Source: Paraburkholderia sp. BL23I1N1 (GTDB lineage: Bacteria > Pseudomonadota > Gammaproteobacteria > Burkholderiales > Burkholderiaceae). From it: a DNA stretch of 64,000 nucleotides. Numbering within the stretch: position 1 is the first letter of the stretch; each line of letters starts with the position of its first letter. Location of the stretch: assembly GCF_003610295.1 (NCBI RefSeq), contig NZ_RAPV01000001.1:5456001-5520000 (forward strand), in the 5' to 3' direction. This document shows positions 18,395-32,129 of this stretch, piece by piece. The position numbers were made by a program, and so were the translations under genes. A model generated the notes under the pieces. The model was not told the DNA's origin. It worked only from the letters and a program-made list of their open reading frames with translations, and ran no database searches.

Positions 18395-18853
18395 GTGACG
18401 TTCGACAACAGAATGGACGAGAACGAAGACGTCGTGGTCTGGCGGCCTATCCCGTATGCGATGGCATCGAACCGCCGCGTGCTCGTGGTGGACGATTACC
18501 GGGAAGCGGCCGAAGCGCTGCAAATGCTGCTGAATGCCGACGGTTTCGAGTGCCGCGCGCTGATCGATCCGCTTGCCGTCTGCGGCATGGCGTGTGAATG
18601 GCAGCCGTTCGCCGTTGTGCTCGACATCAAGATGCCTGTTCTGGATGGGCTTGAGTTGGCTCGCCGCCTGCGCGCCAACCCGTCGACATCGGACATGCTG
18701 CTGGTGGCCTGTACGGCCTTTGCTTCGCGCGAAGACCGGGTGCGTGCCAGGGCAGCGGGTTTCGACGCGCATTGCGCCAAACCCCTGACGCCGCAGCGCC
18801 TTTTGCGCTTGCTCGAGTCGGCCGCCGCACTGCATGCAATCGGGCCGCCGTGA
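18395..18853 (+). CDS. Stand-alone response-regulator receiver protein
   Basis: The product is about 152 residues, a single receiver domain without output domain: RRVLVVDDYREAAEAL with the acidic pair, the acceptor Asp in VVLDIKMPVLDG, a Thr in VACTAF and the conserved Lys in CAKPLTP. It should take phosphate from a kinase, most likely one of the three hybrid kinases around it, and act by protein contact. A GTG at 18395 was chosen because AGGGAG at 18383-18388 is well spaced; an ATG at 18413 is the alternative. Single-domain regulators of this type often serve as phosphate sinks or intermediates. Confidence 0.8.
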   Translation: MTFDNRMDENEDVVVWRPIPYAMASNRRVLVVDDYREAAEALQMLLNADGFECRALIDPLAVCGMACEWQPFAVVLDIKMPVLDGLELARRLRANPSTSDMLLVACTAFASREDRVRARAAGFDAHCAKPLTPQRLLRLLESAAALHAIGPP

Positions 18854-19146
18854 ATCATGCCCGATGCGTTAATTGGGCTGCGATGTCCTCACCCGATAGC
18901 GGCATAGCGGCATAGCCGCATAAGCGGTTTAGCGGCACTTTCCTCCTCACTTCATTACCGTCCCCCTTCATATCCACGGCGCACGCGTGACGCGTAGTGC
19001 TAGCGCGCCATATTCAAGCGTTTCTCCGTGAAAGCCCGAAGGTTCGTTGCACCATGCGCAACGCCCGGGTCCAGAATTTGCTGAAGCAGCGAGCTTGCGC
19101 ATTTCAAACACATGTGCGGGCGTCCTCAGCTTCCACAGGAAACCTT

Positions 19147-21363
19147 ATGCCATTGCAGTCCAGCTATTCGACGCGCATCGCGGAAGGCACGCCTTTCCCG
19201 CTCGGTGCAACGTGGAACGGAAGCGGTGTCAACTTTGCGCTGTTCTCCGCGCATGCCAGCCGGGTCGAATTGTGCCTGTTCGATGAAACCGGTGAAACGG
19301 AAATCGAACGCATCGAGTTGCCGGAATATACCGATGAAGTCTGGCACGTGTTCGTGCCGAATCTGAAGCCGGGCGCGGTGTACGGCTATCGGGTCCACGG
19401 TCCCTATGAACCGGAAAAAGGACACCGTTTCAATCCGAACAAGCTCCTGCTCGATCCGTACGCCAAAGCGCATATTGGCGAGCTTAAGTGGGCGCCAGAA
19501 ATCTTCGGCTATACGCTCGATTCGGAAGAAGGCGACCTGTCATTCGACGAGCGCGACAGCGCGCCCTTCGTGCCGAAGTGCAAGGTGGTCGACGCCAACT
19601 TTTCGTGGAGTCATCCGGAGCGCAATCCGCTGCCCTGGGAGCGCGTGATTTTCTATGAAACGCACGTGCGCGGTTTTACGCAACGTCATCCCGATGTACC
19701 GGACCATCTACGTGGCACCTTCGCGGGACTTGGCCAGCAGGTTGTGGTGGACTACATCAAGAGTCTCGGCGTGACATCGGTCGAATTGATGCCGGTGCAG
19801 ACCTTCGTCAGCGACAGCCATCTGCTCGACAAAGGTCTCACCAATTACTGGGGCTACAACACGATCGGCTTCTTCGCGGCGGATCCGCGCTTCTTCGCTT
19901 CGTCGACCGAATCGGTTGGCGAATTCAAGGAAATGGTGGACCGCTTTCACAACGCCAACCTCGAAGTCATTCTTGACGTGGTCTACAACCACACCGCCGA
20001 AGGCAACGAGCGCGGCCCGACGATCTGCTTCAAAGGTATCGACAACGCGTCTTACTATCGCCTGATGCCGGACGAGCCGCGCTATTACATCAACGATACC
20101 GGTACCGGCAATACGCTCAATCTGTCTCATCCACGCGTGCTGCAACTGGTGACCGACAGTCTGCGCTACTGGGTGACGGAGATGAAGGTCGACGGTTTCC
20201 GTTTCGACCTCGCAACGATTCTCGGTCGCGAGACGCACGGTTTCGACGAAGGCGGTGGGTTTCTCGACAGTTGCCGGCAAGACCCGGTGCTCTCGAGCGT
20301 GCGGCTGATTGCCGAACCGTGGGACTGTGGCCCAGGCGGCTATCAGGTGGGCGGATTTCCGCCGGGCTGGGCCGAATGGAACGACCGTTTCCGCGACACG
20401 GTGCGCGAATACTGGAAGGGCGTCGAAGGCAAGGTGGCCGATCTCGCGACACGTTTGACCGGCTCGGGCGACAAATTCAACCATCGCGGGCGGCGTCCGT
20501 GGGCGAGCGTCAATTTCATCAGCGCACACGACGGCTTTACGCTCAACGATCTGGTCTCGTACAACGACAAGCACAACGAGGCCAACGGCGAAGACAACAA
20601 CGACGGTCACTCCGATAACAAGTCATGGAACATGGGCGTGGAAGGCCCCACCGACGATCCGGATATCCGTCAGCAACGCGAGCGCCAGAAGCGCAATCTG
20701 CTGGCTACGCTGCTGCTCTCGCAGGGCACGCCGATGCTTCTCGCGGGCGACGAATTTGGCCGCACGCAGCAGGGCAATAACAATGCCTATTGCCAGGACA
20801 ACGAGATTAGCTGGGTCGACTGGAATGGCATTGACGACGACGGGCGCGCGCTCACCGAGTTCGTCAAGAATCTGACCACGTTGCGCCACCGTCTGCCGGT
20901 ACTGCGTCGCGGACGCTTTCTCACCGGCGAATTCAACGAGGCGCTCGAGGTGACCGACGCGCGTTGGCTTTCGCCCGACGGTACCGATCTTTCGCAGGAA
21001 CAGTGGGACGATCCGTCGATGCGCTGCTTCGGCCTCGTGATCGATGGACGCGCTCAGGCGAGCGGCATTCGACGTCCAGCGTCCGATGCCACGTTGCTGC
21101 TGGTGCTGAACGCGCATCACGACGTGGTCAATTTCACTCTGCCCGATGTTCCCGAAGGCGAGCAGTGGATGTGTCTGCTGGATACGAACATGCCGGTGCG
21201 CGCCGAGTTGCCCCAATTCAGCGCCGGCGACGCGTATCAGGTAACCGGCCGCTCCTTGCTGCTGTTCGCACTCGATGCGCCGAGCCGCGCGACCCAACGC
21301 GTATTTGATCGGCTGGAAGAACAACTGACCTCTGACGAAAGCGAACGGCCCCCGGCCACCTGA
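19147..21363 (+). CDS. glgX: Glycogen debranching enzyme GlgX
   Basis: This 738-residue GH13 enzyme has an N-terminal carbohydrate-binding beta domain (GTPFPLGATWNGSGVNFALF) and all four catalytic regions: DVVYNHTAEG, GFRFDLATILG with the nucleophile Asp, LIAEPWDCG with the acid/base Glu, and FISAHDGFTLND. It hydrolyses alpha-1,6 branches left on phosphorylase-limited glycogen. The frame is open 50 codons further upstream, but the family start is at ATG 19147, preceded by ACAGGAA. No glgB, glgP, malQ or trehalose genes are adjacent; the neighbours are signalling genes. The 18854-19146 gap holds only short GCGGCATA repeats, including a GCGGC-ATA-GCCGC hairpin at 18907-18919. Confidence 0.94.
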   Translation: MPLQSSYSTRIAEGTPFPLGATWNGSGVNFALFSAHASRVELCLFDETGETEIERIELPEYTDEVWHVFVPNLKPGAVYGYRVHGPYEPEKGHRFNPNKLLLDPYAKAHIGELKWAPEIFGYTLDSEEGDLSFDERDSAPFVPKCKVVDANFSWSHPERNPLPWERVIFYETHVRGFTQRHPDVPDHLRGTFAGLGQQVVVDYIKSLGVTSVELMPVQTFVSDSHLLDKGLTNYWGYNTIGFFAADPRFFASSTESVGEFKEMVDRFHNANLEVILDVVYNHTAEGNERGPTICFKGIDNASYYRLMPDEPRYYINDTGTGNTLNLSHPRVLQLVTDSLRYWVTEMKVDGFRFDLATILGRETHGFDEGGGFLDSCRQDPVLSSVRLIAEPWDCGPGGYQVGGFPPGWAEWNDRFRDTVREYWKGVEGKVADLATRLTGSGDKFNHRGRRPWASVNFISAHDGFTLNDLVSYNDKHNEANGEDNNDGHSDNKSWNMGVEGPTDDPDIRQQRERQKRNLLATLLLSQGTPMLLAGDEFGRTQQGNNNAYCQDNEISWVDWNGIDDDGRALTEFVKNLTTLRHRLPVLRRGRFLTGEFNEALEVTDARWLSPDGTDLSQEQWDDPSMRCFGLVIDGRAQASGIRRPASDATLLLVLNAHHDVVNFTLPDVPEGEQWMCLLDTNMPVRAELPQFSAGDAYQVTGRSLLLFALDAPSRATQRVFDRLEEQLTSDESERPPAT

Positions 21364-21663
21364 CGAGGTTAGGGTCTCGCGCAAGCGTTGGCCGCCAGGT
21401 ATGGCGTTTGCTGATTTCCACATAGCTGTGCGCGGTCACTTCGCCGCGCTGCAACACGCAGCGAGCGGCCTGTCAGGGGACGCGCAACCGTCAGCAATCC
21501 GTGTGCCCGGCCAGAACCGTGGCACGTGTGTCGTTTTCATTACCCGGCACCCTATGGGGAACGGCGGAAGTGCGGTAAATTCCGGTAATTCGGGGAAATG
21601 GAAATAGCGCACGAACAACGTGGGCGCGTTGCGCACTGCCGGCCCATCCTGTACTCATCCTTC

Positions 21664-23832
21664 ATGGAGATTGTGACCGTGCAACGTGCGGAGCGTGTCG
21701 CAGTCGATTTCCCTATGCCGTCGCGTAATTTCGCGGCGACGCGGCGCATGCTTCTGATCGTGCTCGCCGTTTCGATTGTGTTTCCTCTGACCTGTCTCGC
21801 GGGTTATGGGTATTTCGATTACCAGCGCCGGATTGCCGATTCGAACGACATGATCGACCGGCTTGCGCGCGTGACCGAGGAACAGGCCGTCAAGGTGCTG
21901 GACCTCAACCAGCAGATGGCCTCGCGCATTGTCGACCTGCTCGGCAATGACGACGATGCGCAGATTCGCGCACAGGAAGCCGGATTGCACGACCGTTTGC
22001 GGCAGATCGGCGGCGACTTTGCACAGGTCGCGTCGATTTACGTGCTCGGCGCGAACGGCGATTTGCTGGTGTCGAGCCGCGCTTACCCGGCGCCGGTCAT
22101 GTCGACGAGTCAGCGCGAAGACTTCACCGCGGCCAAGGCGATGCGGCCGCAGCCCTATTTCTCCGAGCCCATGTTCGGATCACTGTCGCAGACCAATGTG
22201 TTCAACACCGCAACCGGCCGCTCGGGTGAGAACGGCCAATTCCTCGGTGTGGTGTCCGTGGCGCTGCGCACCGAGTACTTTTCGCGTTTCTACCGTGAGC
22301 TGACGAATGGCGACACGTCGCTCTCGTTGGGGCTGTACCGGCAGGACGGCAGTCTGCTGGTGCGTTATCCGGCGTGGGCGGCCGGCGCGAAACCTACCCA
22401 GCTGAGCGCGTTTACCGCGGCAATGCGCGACAAGCAGCTATTCGGTCACATCCGTCTCACTTCAACGGTCGACGGCACCGAACGGTTGCTGGCGTTTCGC
22501 CGGGTCGGCGACTATCCGCTCTACGTCTTGAGCGCGTATGCGACTGATTCAATCGACGCCGCCTGGCGCCGACACTTCATGGCGATCGCGGCGATCACGG
22601 CTTTACCTTGCATGGCTATCTGGCTGCTGGTGTTTTTCTCGCTGCGCCAGCTCGCTGGCGAGCGCCGCGCGTGGGAGCGTTGGCAAGGCGAAGTGGCCAT
22701 GCGTCTTTCCGCGGAGGCGTCAAGCCGGCAATTGCAGCGCATGGGCGCGCTCGGCAATCTCGTCGCCAATGTCGCGCACGACTTCAACAATCTGTTGATG
22801 GTGGTTTCGGCCAACACCGAACTTGCGCGCCTGAAGCGCTACAACAACCTGGAAAAAGAGGTGCATGCCGTTGAGCGCGCCACCGCTACGGCGGAATCGC
22901 TCACGCGGCAGCTCCTGAGCGTGGCGAAGAAACGGCCGCTCAAGCAGGAACCGGTCAACCTTGCCACCTGGCTGCCGAGCGCCGCACCGCTGATCGACGC
23001 GGCGCTCGGCGACAACATCGAAATGGCCTTGAACATGGTCGAGAACGTCTGGCAGGTGCTGGCCGATGCGACCGACCTCGAATTCGCGATCATGAATCTG
23101 GCGGTCAACGCGCGCGATGCGATGCCGCGCGGCGGCCGTTTCGTGATCCGTTGCCAGAACAACCGTCTGGTGGGCAGCGACACCTTGCTGCCCGACGGCG
23201 AATACGTGCTCATCGCCTGCTCCGACGACGGCGAGGGCATGCCCGAAGCCGTCGCCCGCCGCGCATTCGAACCGCTGTTCACCACCAAGCTGCGCGGCTC
23301 AGGCACCGGCCTCGGCCTCGCTCAGGTCCTCGCCATGTGTGAACAGGCGGGCGGCACGGCCAGAATCGACAGCGTGCAAGGCCGCGGCACAACAGTCAGG
23401 CTTTATTTGCCGCGCTATCGCGATCGGCAAAAGGCGCTGGTGCCGGAGGTCGAAACGACGCAACAGCCGCTGCTGGTTTCAAAGGGTGTCGTGTTGCTGG
23501 TGGAAGATAACGTAGACGTGGCGGCGGGCGTTGCCGCCGTGCTCGAAACCTTCGGCTGCGAGGTGCGGCACGAACCGACCGCCGACCAGGCGCTCGACGT
23601 GCTGAGCGGCGGCGCAAAGTTCGAACTCGTGCTGTCCGACATCCAGATGCCGGGCCGGCTCAACGGCATCGATCTTGCTGAGAAGGTACGCAGCGCGTGG
23701 CCCGCGCAGAAGATCGCGCTGATGACGGGCTACGCCGACGAACTCGAACGGGCGCGCAGGCTCGGCGTGGCGATACTCGCCAAACCCTTCAATATCGACG
23801 AACTGCACGCACTGGTGGTGTGCGAACCATAA
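21664..23832 (+). CDS. Membrane hybrid histidine kinase with receiver
   Basis: About 722 residues. A cytoplasmic stub is followed by a transmembrane helix (about 29-49), a periplasmic PDC/Cache-like sensor of about 240 residues, a second helix (about 295-318), a HisKA domain of the VAHDFNNLLM type, an HATPase with DDGEGMPEAVARRAFEP and SGTGLGLAQV, and a C-terminal receiver with LLVEDNVDVAAG and LSDIQMPGRLNG. The HDFNN phosphorylation box is typical of proteobacterial hybrid kinases that sense small extracellular ligands. The start is unsure: ATG 21664 is used, with ATG 21598 and 21715 as alternatives. The 300 bases before it hold nothing I could name. Confidence 0.88.
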   Translation: MEIVTVQRAERVAVDFPMPSRNFAATRRMLLIVLAVSIVFPLTCLAGYGYFDYQRRIADSNDMIDRLARVTEEQAVKVLDLNQQMASRIVDLLGNDDDAQIRAQEAGLHDRLRQIGGDFAQVASIYVLGANGDLLVSSRAYPAPVMSTSQREDFTAAKAMRPQPYFSEPMFGSLSQTNVFNTATGRSGENGQFLGVVSVALRTEYFSRFYRELTNGDTSLSLGLYRQDGSLLVRYPAWAAGAKPTQLSAFTAAMRDKQLFGHIRLTSTVDGTERLLAFRRVGDYPLYVLSAYATDSIDAAWRRHFMAIAAITALPCMAIWLLVFFSLRQLAGERRAWERWQGEVAMRLSAEASSRQLQRMGALGNLVANVAHDFNNLLMVVSANTELARLKRYNNLEKEVHAVERATATAESLTRQLLSVAKKRPLKQEPVNLATWLPSAAPLIDAALGDNIEMALNMVENVWQVLADATDLEFAIMNLAVNARDAMPRGGRFVIRCQNNRLVGSDTLLPDGEYVLIACSDDGEGMPEAVARRAFEPLFTTKLRGSGTGLGLAQVLAMCEQAGGTARIDSVQGRGTTVRLYLPRYRDRQKALVPEVETTQQPLLVSKGVVLLVEDNVDVAAGVAAVLETFGCEVRHEPTADQALDVLSGGAKFELVLSDIQMPGRLNGIDLAEKVRSAWPAQKIALMTGYADELERARRLGVAILAKPFNIDELHALVVCEP

Positions 23833-23971
23833 CAGGCGGGTGCGCGCCCTCGGATGCCGGCCTTTGCAATGCGGCACGACACACGCGACAATGCGAGCGG
23901 AAGCAGCAAGGGCCCAACGCCGCAAAAAAGGCGAGGGCACCGGGACGCAACGTAGCGCACAAGGGATGGGT

Positions 23972-28270
<4,299 letters not shown>

Positions 28271-28284
28271 GTCGGGTCTGATCG

Positions 28285-28324
28285 TCCCTGCCGACGGCTT
28301 CGGTTGAAGCCTGTTCGGCAGGGA
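28285..28324. terminator. Two-tier hairpin between convergent genes
   Basis: An outer 10-bp stem TCCCTGCCGA (28285-28294) pairs with TCGGCAGGGA (28315-28324), and within it GGCTTC (28296-28301) pairs with GAAGCC (28306-28311) around a GGTT loop. It sits 15 bases past the kinase stop and about 50 bases from the aldolase stop, so it can serve both strands. There is no clear T-tract, so termination is inferred from position and stem strength. Confidence 0.6.
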
Positions 28325-28373
28325 TCGAGCTTGCCGACAAACGGCGGCATGCACCGGCTGCCCAGCGCAGATA

Positions 28374-29393
28374 CTAGCTCCTTTCGTGCGCCGCGTCGTA
28401 CTTGCCGAGCGCCGCCGCGCTGTTCAGACGGGCGCGCTTGAGCAACGCCGCCTGGGCTTCCTTGACGTTGCTCGTCTGACCCTTCCATGCCTGTAGCGGC
28501 GGCTCCTGCAATGCGCGCCCATACGAGAAGCTCAGATTCCAGGGCAGCGGCCCGAGGCGATTCATGGCGTCGAGATTGGCCGTTGCCTCTTCCGGCGATT
28601 GCCCGCCGGACAGGAACACGATCCCCGGCACCGCCGACGGCACTGTGCGCCTGAGTACCCGCACGGTGTGCGCCGCGATATCCGCCATAGCCGACTGCTG
28701 CGCATGTTCGGCGCCCGCCAACACCATGCTCGGCTTCAGCAGGATATGTTCGAGCACCACGCGATGCCGGTGCAGGGCGTTAAACACCTCGCGCAAGACG
28801 GCCTCGGTCACTTCCGCGCTGCGCCCGATCGTGTGATCGCCGTCCATCAGCACTTCCGGTTCGACGATCGGCACGATGCCCGCTTCCTGCGAGATCGCCG
28901 CATAGCGCGCGAGGGAGTCGGCATTCGCCTCGATGGCGAGGCGGCTCGGCAAGCTCGCCGTGATGTTGTAAACCGCGCGCCACTTCGCAAAGCGCGCGCC
29001 TTGCCGCTTGTAGTCGACGAAACGCTTGGCGAGGCCGTCGAGACCTTCGGTGATTTCGTCACCCGGGGCGAGCGCGAGCGGAATCTTGCCGAGGTCCACC
29101 TTGATGCCGGGCACGATGCCGTTTTTGGCGGCGACTTGCGGAAAAGGCGTGCCGTCGTCCGCTTTTTGCCCGAGCGTTTCTTCGTAAAGGATCACGCCGC
29201 TCACGAATGCGCCGAGCCCCGGCGTGGTGAGCAGGAGGTTGCGGTAGGCGCGGCGGTTTTCCTCGCTGGAGTCGAGGCCGATCGTCTTGAAGCGCTTGGC
29301 GATGGTCGGGCCGCTTTCGTCGGCGGCGAGAAGACCTTTGCCGGGTTGGACCATCGCATTGACGGTGGCTTGCAGCTCGCTACGGGTGTCCAT
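28374..29393 (-). CDS. Class I fructose-bisphosphate aldolase
   Basis: This 339-residue enzyme cleaves fructose 1,6-bisphosphate using a lysine Schiff base. The family landmarks are GKGLLAADESGPTIAKRF at the N-terminus, YRNLLLTTPGL, the region KWRAVYNI, PIVEPEVLMDGDH, the Schiff-base Lys in HILLKPSMV, and GIVFLSGGQSPEEATANL. This is the eukaryotic-type aldolase found in a subset of bacteria, distinct from the zinc class II enzyme that many Burkholderiales also have. The ATG at 29393 has a strong AAGGGAG eight bases upstream; the frame is open further but without family sequence. The thioredoxin-like gene lies 43 bases upstream on the same strand. Confidence 0.93.
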   Translation of the reverse strand: MDTRSELQATVNAMVQPGKGLLAADESGPTIAKRFKTIGLDSSEENRRAYRNLLLTTPGLGAFVSGVILYEETLGQKADDGTPFPQVAAKNGIVPGIKVDLGKIPLALAPGDEITEGLDGLAKRFVDYKRQGARFAKWRAVYNITASLPSRLAIEANADSLARYAAISQEAGIVPIVEPEVLMDGDHTIGRSAEVTEAVLREVFNALHRHRVVLEHILLKPSMVLAGAEHAQQSAMADIAAHTVRVLRRTVPSAVPGIVFLSGGQSPEEATANLDAMNRLGPLPWNLSFSYGRALQEPPLQAWKGQTSNVKEAQAALLKRARLNSAAALGKYDAAHERS

Positions 29394-29436
29394 GAGGTGT
29401 ACTCCCTTGAAGCCGGTTTGCGGATGAAGTCTTGCG

Positions 29437-29757
29437 TCAGAGCGACGCAAAAGCCTCGGCTATGTCCGTTGCGCTGCCTGGACGCACGATACGTGCAACC
29501 TCGGCGCCATCGCGCAGGAAAATCAACGTGGGCCAGAGTTTGACCTTGAAGGAACGGCCGAGCGGGCGGCCGGGGCCGTCTTCGACTTTGAGATGCCGGA
29601 TGCCGGCATGAGGTTCGAAGGCTTTGGCAATCGAGGCTTGCGCGCCCTGACAGAAACCGCACCAGTTCGTGCCAAATTCTATGACCGTGGTGCCGGGCAG
29701 GGCGTCGACTTCGGCTCGCGAGGGCGCTTGCGGGGAATAGGGGATTTGGCTTGCCAT
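29437..29757 (-). CDS. Thioredoxin-like protein
   Basis: The 106-residue protein has a thioredoxin fold with an intact redox motif Trp32-Cys33-Gly-Phe-Cys36 (GTNWCGFCQGA) and the cis-Pro loop VKLWPTLIFLRDG. The standard thioredoxin motif is WCGPC; Phe in place of Pro should make the disulfide more oxidising. No signal peptide is present, so it is cytoplasmic. It is probably cotranscribed with the aldolase gene. The partner protein is unknown. Confidence 0.88.
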   Translation of the reverse strand: MASQIPYSPQAPSRAEVDALPGTTVIEFGTNWCGFCQGAQASIAKAFEPHAGIRHLKVEDGPGRPLGRSFKVKLWPTLIFLRDGAEVARIVRPGSATDIAEAFASL

Positions 29758-30030
29758 GGGTGCGGTGCTCCGATTGATTGGGTAAAGAGTAGCAGCTATG
29801 GCCGGGATCGTCAGTGACGTGGGCGAGGACGTTTTTGCGTGCAGCGTGGGCTTTCATTGACCTTGTGGACTCACAGTGCCGGCCCGAAACGGCGGGGTAA
29901 CGCGGCTATCTCGCGCATTGCTCAACAGTGCCTCACCGCGCATATTTCAAAGAAACTCATGGTCTTGTCAGCGCGACATGTTAGACGTCATGATTCGCAT
30001 CTAGATGCACCATCGCGTTCAGGAAAGGAA

Positions 30031-30411
30031 ATGGCAGAAAAGATCTACCTTCGGCACCCCGGCAAGGACGAAACCGTCACAGTCGGCACCGGCTTCAGTT
30101 GGGGCGCGTTGCTGCTGGGCTTCATCTGGGCCATGTCGAAGAGAATGTGGTTCGCCACATTCATCATGCTGGCGGTCAATACGCTGCTGTTCTTCTCGGG
30201 TTTGTGGGGTGAAACGATCGGCACGATCGGACTGGTGCTGTCTGTAGTGTTCGGTGTTGCCTGTGGCGCCTATGGCAATCAATGGCACCGCTGGACGCTC
30301 GAAAAGAGCGGATACATCGTTGTGCAGCCGGCGGGTGAGGGCAGTGCGACGGGAGTGGATATTGCCAGGCCTCAAGGCACGCGTGTTCGTCCCCCTGAGC
30401 AAACCCCCTGA
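30031..30411 (+). CDS. DUF2628-family membrane protein
   Basis: A 126-residue protein from the ATG at 30031, which has AGGAAAGGAA immediately upstream. Two or three hydrophobic helices lie at about residues 22-38, 42-60 and 64-82. The pattern FSWGALLLGFIWAMSKRMWF and YGNQWHRWTLEKSGY matches the DUF2628 family, whose members have this helix cluster and an invariant Trp-rich turn. Function unknown. The C-terminus is polar and likely cytoplasmic. An open frame extends upstream of the chosen start, but without a ribosome site. Confidence 0.78.
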   Translation: MAEKIYLRHPGKDETVTVGTGFSWGALLLGFIWAMSKRMWFATFIMLAVNTLLFFSGLWGETIGTIGLVLSVVFGVACGAYGNQWHRWTLEKSGYIVVQPAGEGSATGVDIARPQGTRVRPPEQTP

Positions 30412-30545
30412 TTGTTCGACATGGCGCATAACGGTGCGCAACACGAATTTGGGATGCGGCGCCGCAGGTTTACGCGCCCGCAAGCCAGGACGATAATGCC
30501 CCAGTTGTTCCGGCCACGAAGTCCGCGGCGTATCGCGCATGGCGC

Positions 30546-31910
30546 ATGGCGCGTCGCCAACTCGCTCTCCCTGACCCACCGCCATCCGTGTTGAAAACCG
30601 CCCGTTTTTTCGAGCTGCTGCGCATCGCTGGCTTCAAGCCGCTGGCCGCCGCCACCCTCTTGCTCGGTGTGGCGATGTCGTTCACCGCTCCCTATCTCTC
30701 ACTGTTCGGCGTCGAGCGCGCCGGCATGACGCCGCTCAAGCTCGGCATCTTCATGACGCTGATCGCCGCCAGCGGGGTGCTCGCCAGCACCTTCGCCGGG
30801 CGGTGGAGCGATGCGAGCGGACGGCATCGGCCTTTGTTGCTGGCGGCACTGGTGGCCGCCGCACTGGGCTATCTATGTTTATGCGTGGTGCGTGACTACC
30901 GGCTGTTGCTGGCGGTGGGCATCATCTTTATCGGCGCGGGCGGCTCAGCCATCTCGATGGTGTTCTCGTTCAGCCGCGCGGCGCTGCCGGTGCCGGACCC
31001 CGCGGAGCGCGCGTTCGCGAGCGCCACCTTGCGGACCATTCTCTCGGCGGCGTGGGTGTTCGGTCCGTCGGTGGGCGCGCTGGTGCTTGCCGGTGCCGGC
31101 TTCTATGGGCTCTTCCTGTTTGCGGCGGCGAGTTTCGGGGCCTGCGCGGCGATCGTCTGGCGCATGCGCGAGCCGCAAGGGCACCTGGGCGATCACACGG
31201 TGGAAGACACGGCTTCGGAGCCGTCGGCCTCGATCACCGTGCCGCCGCTGATCGCACCCGGCGAAGAGGCGCACGAAGACCTGCCGGGCGTCGCTTCGCA
31301 GAATGACATCCGCCGTGCGGTGGCGGCGCTCACCTTGCTCGGTCTCGCCGCGAACGCCACGATGATCGTCCTGCCGCTTTACATCGTGCACGGCCTGAAC
31401 GGCACGCATCTGGACGTGTCGATCATGCTCGGCCTCGGCGCCTTGACGGAGATTCCGATGATGCTCGCGCTCGGCGCGAAATCGTCGAGCCTGCACAAGC
31501 CCAACTGGCTGGGCGCCTGCGCGGCGGTTCACGCCCTGTATTTCATCGCGATGTCGCTGGCGGGCAACGTCCACGCGCTGATCCCGATGCAGATACTCAA
31601 TGCGTTCGTGGTCGCGGTGACCTCGTGCCTCGGCATGACCTACGTACAGGATCTGATGCCGAACGCGCCGGGCCGCGCGACCGCGCTGTTCTTCAATGCG
31701 GCGCGGGTCGGCTCGATTCTGTCGGGCGTGTTGTCGGGTTTGCTGGTCGAGGCGTTCAGCTATCGCGGCACGTTCCTGTTCTGCGGCTTGCTGGCGCTTT
31801 GCGCGCTGGTGCTGTTCGCCGTGCCGGGTTACCGCTATCCGCAGATGTGGCGCGCGGTGCAGCGTTTTGCGCGCGCGCAATACAGGAAGGTTCAGGCGCA
31901 GCGGCGCTAG
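30546..31910 (+). CDS. MFS transporter, SET-like
   Basis: This 454-residue inner-membrane protein has about twelve hydrophobic helices in two halves with a polar loop at about residues 205-250. Loop 2-3 carries FAGRWSDASGRHRPLL, the major-facilitator motif (G-x-x-x-D-x-x-G-R-R/K). Helix 1 (LLLGVAMSFTAPYLSLFGVERAGMTP) resembles the sugar efflux transporters SetA/SetB. Substrate inferred only at that level. The start is uncertain: ATG 30546 has no clear ribosome site and a GTG at 30588 is possible. The next gene is 6-phosphogluconate dehydrogenase, 219 bases away with a hairpin between. Confidence 0.82.
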   Translation: MARRQLALPDPPPSVLKTARFFELLRIAGFKPLAAATLLLGVAMSFTAPYLSLFGVERAGMTPLKLGIFMTLIAASGVLASTFAGRWSDASGRHRPLLLAALVAAALGYLCLCVVRDYRLLLAVGIIFIGAGGSAISMVFSFSRAALPVPDPAERAFASATLRTILSAAWVFGPSVGALVLAGAGFYGLFLFAAASFGACAAIVWRMREPQGHLGDHTVEDTASEPSASITVPPLIAPGEEAHEDLPGVASQNDIRRAVAALTLLGLAANATMIVLPLYIVHGLNGTHLDVSIMLGLGALTEIPMMLALGAKSSSLHKPNWLGACAAVHALYFIAMSLAGNVHALIPMQILNAFVVAVTSCLGMTYVQDLMPNAPGRATALFFNAARVGSILSGVLSGLLVEAFSYRGTFLFCGLLALCALVLFAVPGYRYPQMWRAVQRFARAQYRKVQAQRR

Positions 31911-31947
31911 GGTTCTCCGTTCCCGTAAAGAAGCGTATCGTCGTTCA

Positions 31948-31977
31948 GTGCAGGCGGGGATGCCCGCTTCACTGCAC
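31948..31977 (+). terminator. Bulged hairpin after the MFS gene
   Basis: GTGCAG-GCGGG (31948-31958) pairs with CCCGC and CTGCAC (31963-31967 and 31972-31977) across a four-base bulge. It lies 38 bases past the MFS stop and about 150 bases before gnd. It could end the MFS transcript or be part of the gnd leader. No T-tract follows. Confidence 0.4.
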
Positions 31978-32129
31978 GGACGATCCGAGACTGCTACCGT
32001 CTGTCCGTCGGATCAGATCAAACGCACCTGCAGTCAGGAGAGCCGCTTGCCGCGGATGAAGCACGCGGCAGGGCCCCAGTACGCCGAACCGGCTCGAAGC
32101 GCGCAACGAGACACTTTCCGGAGCGAGAA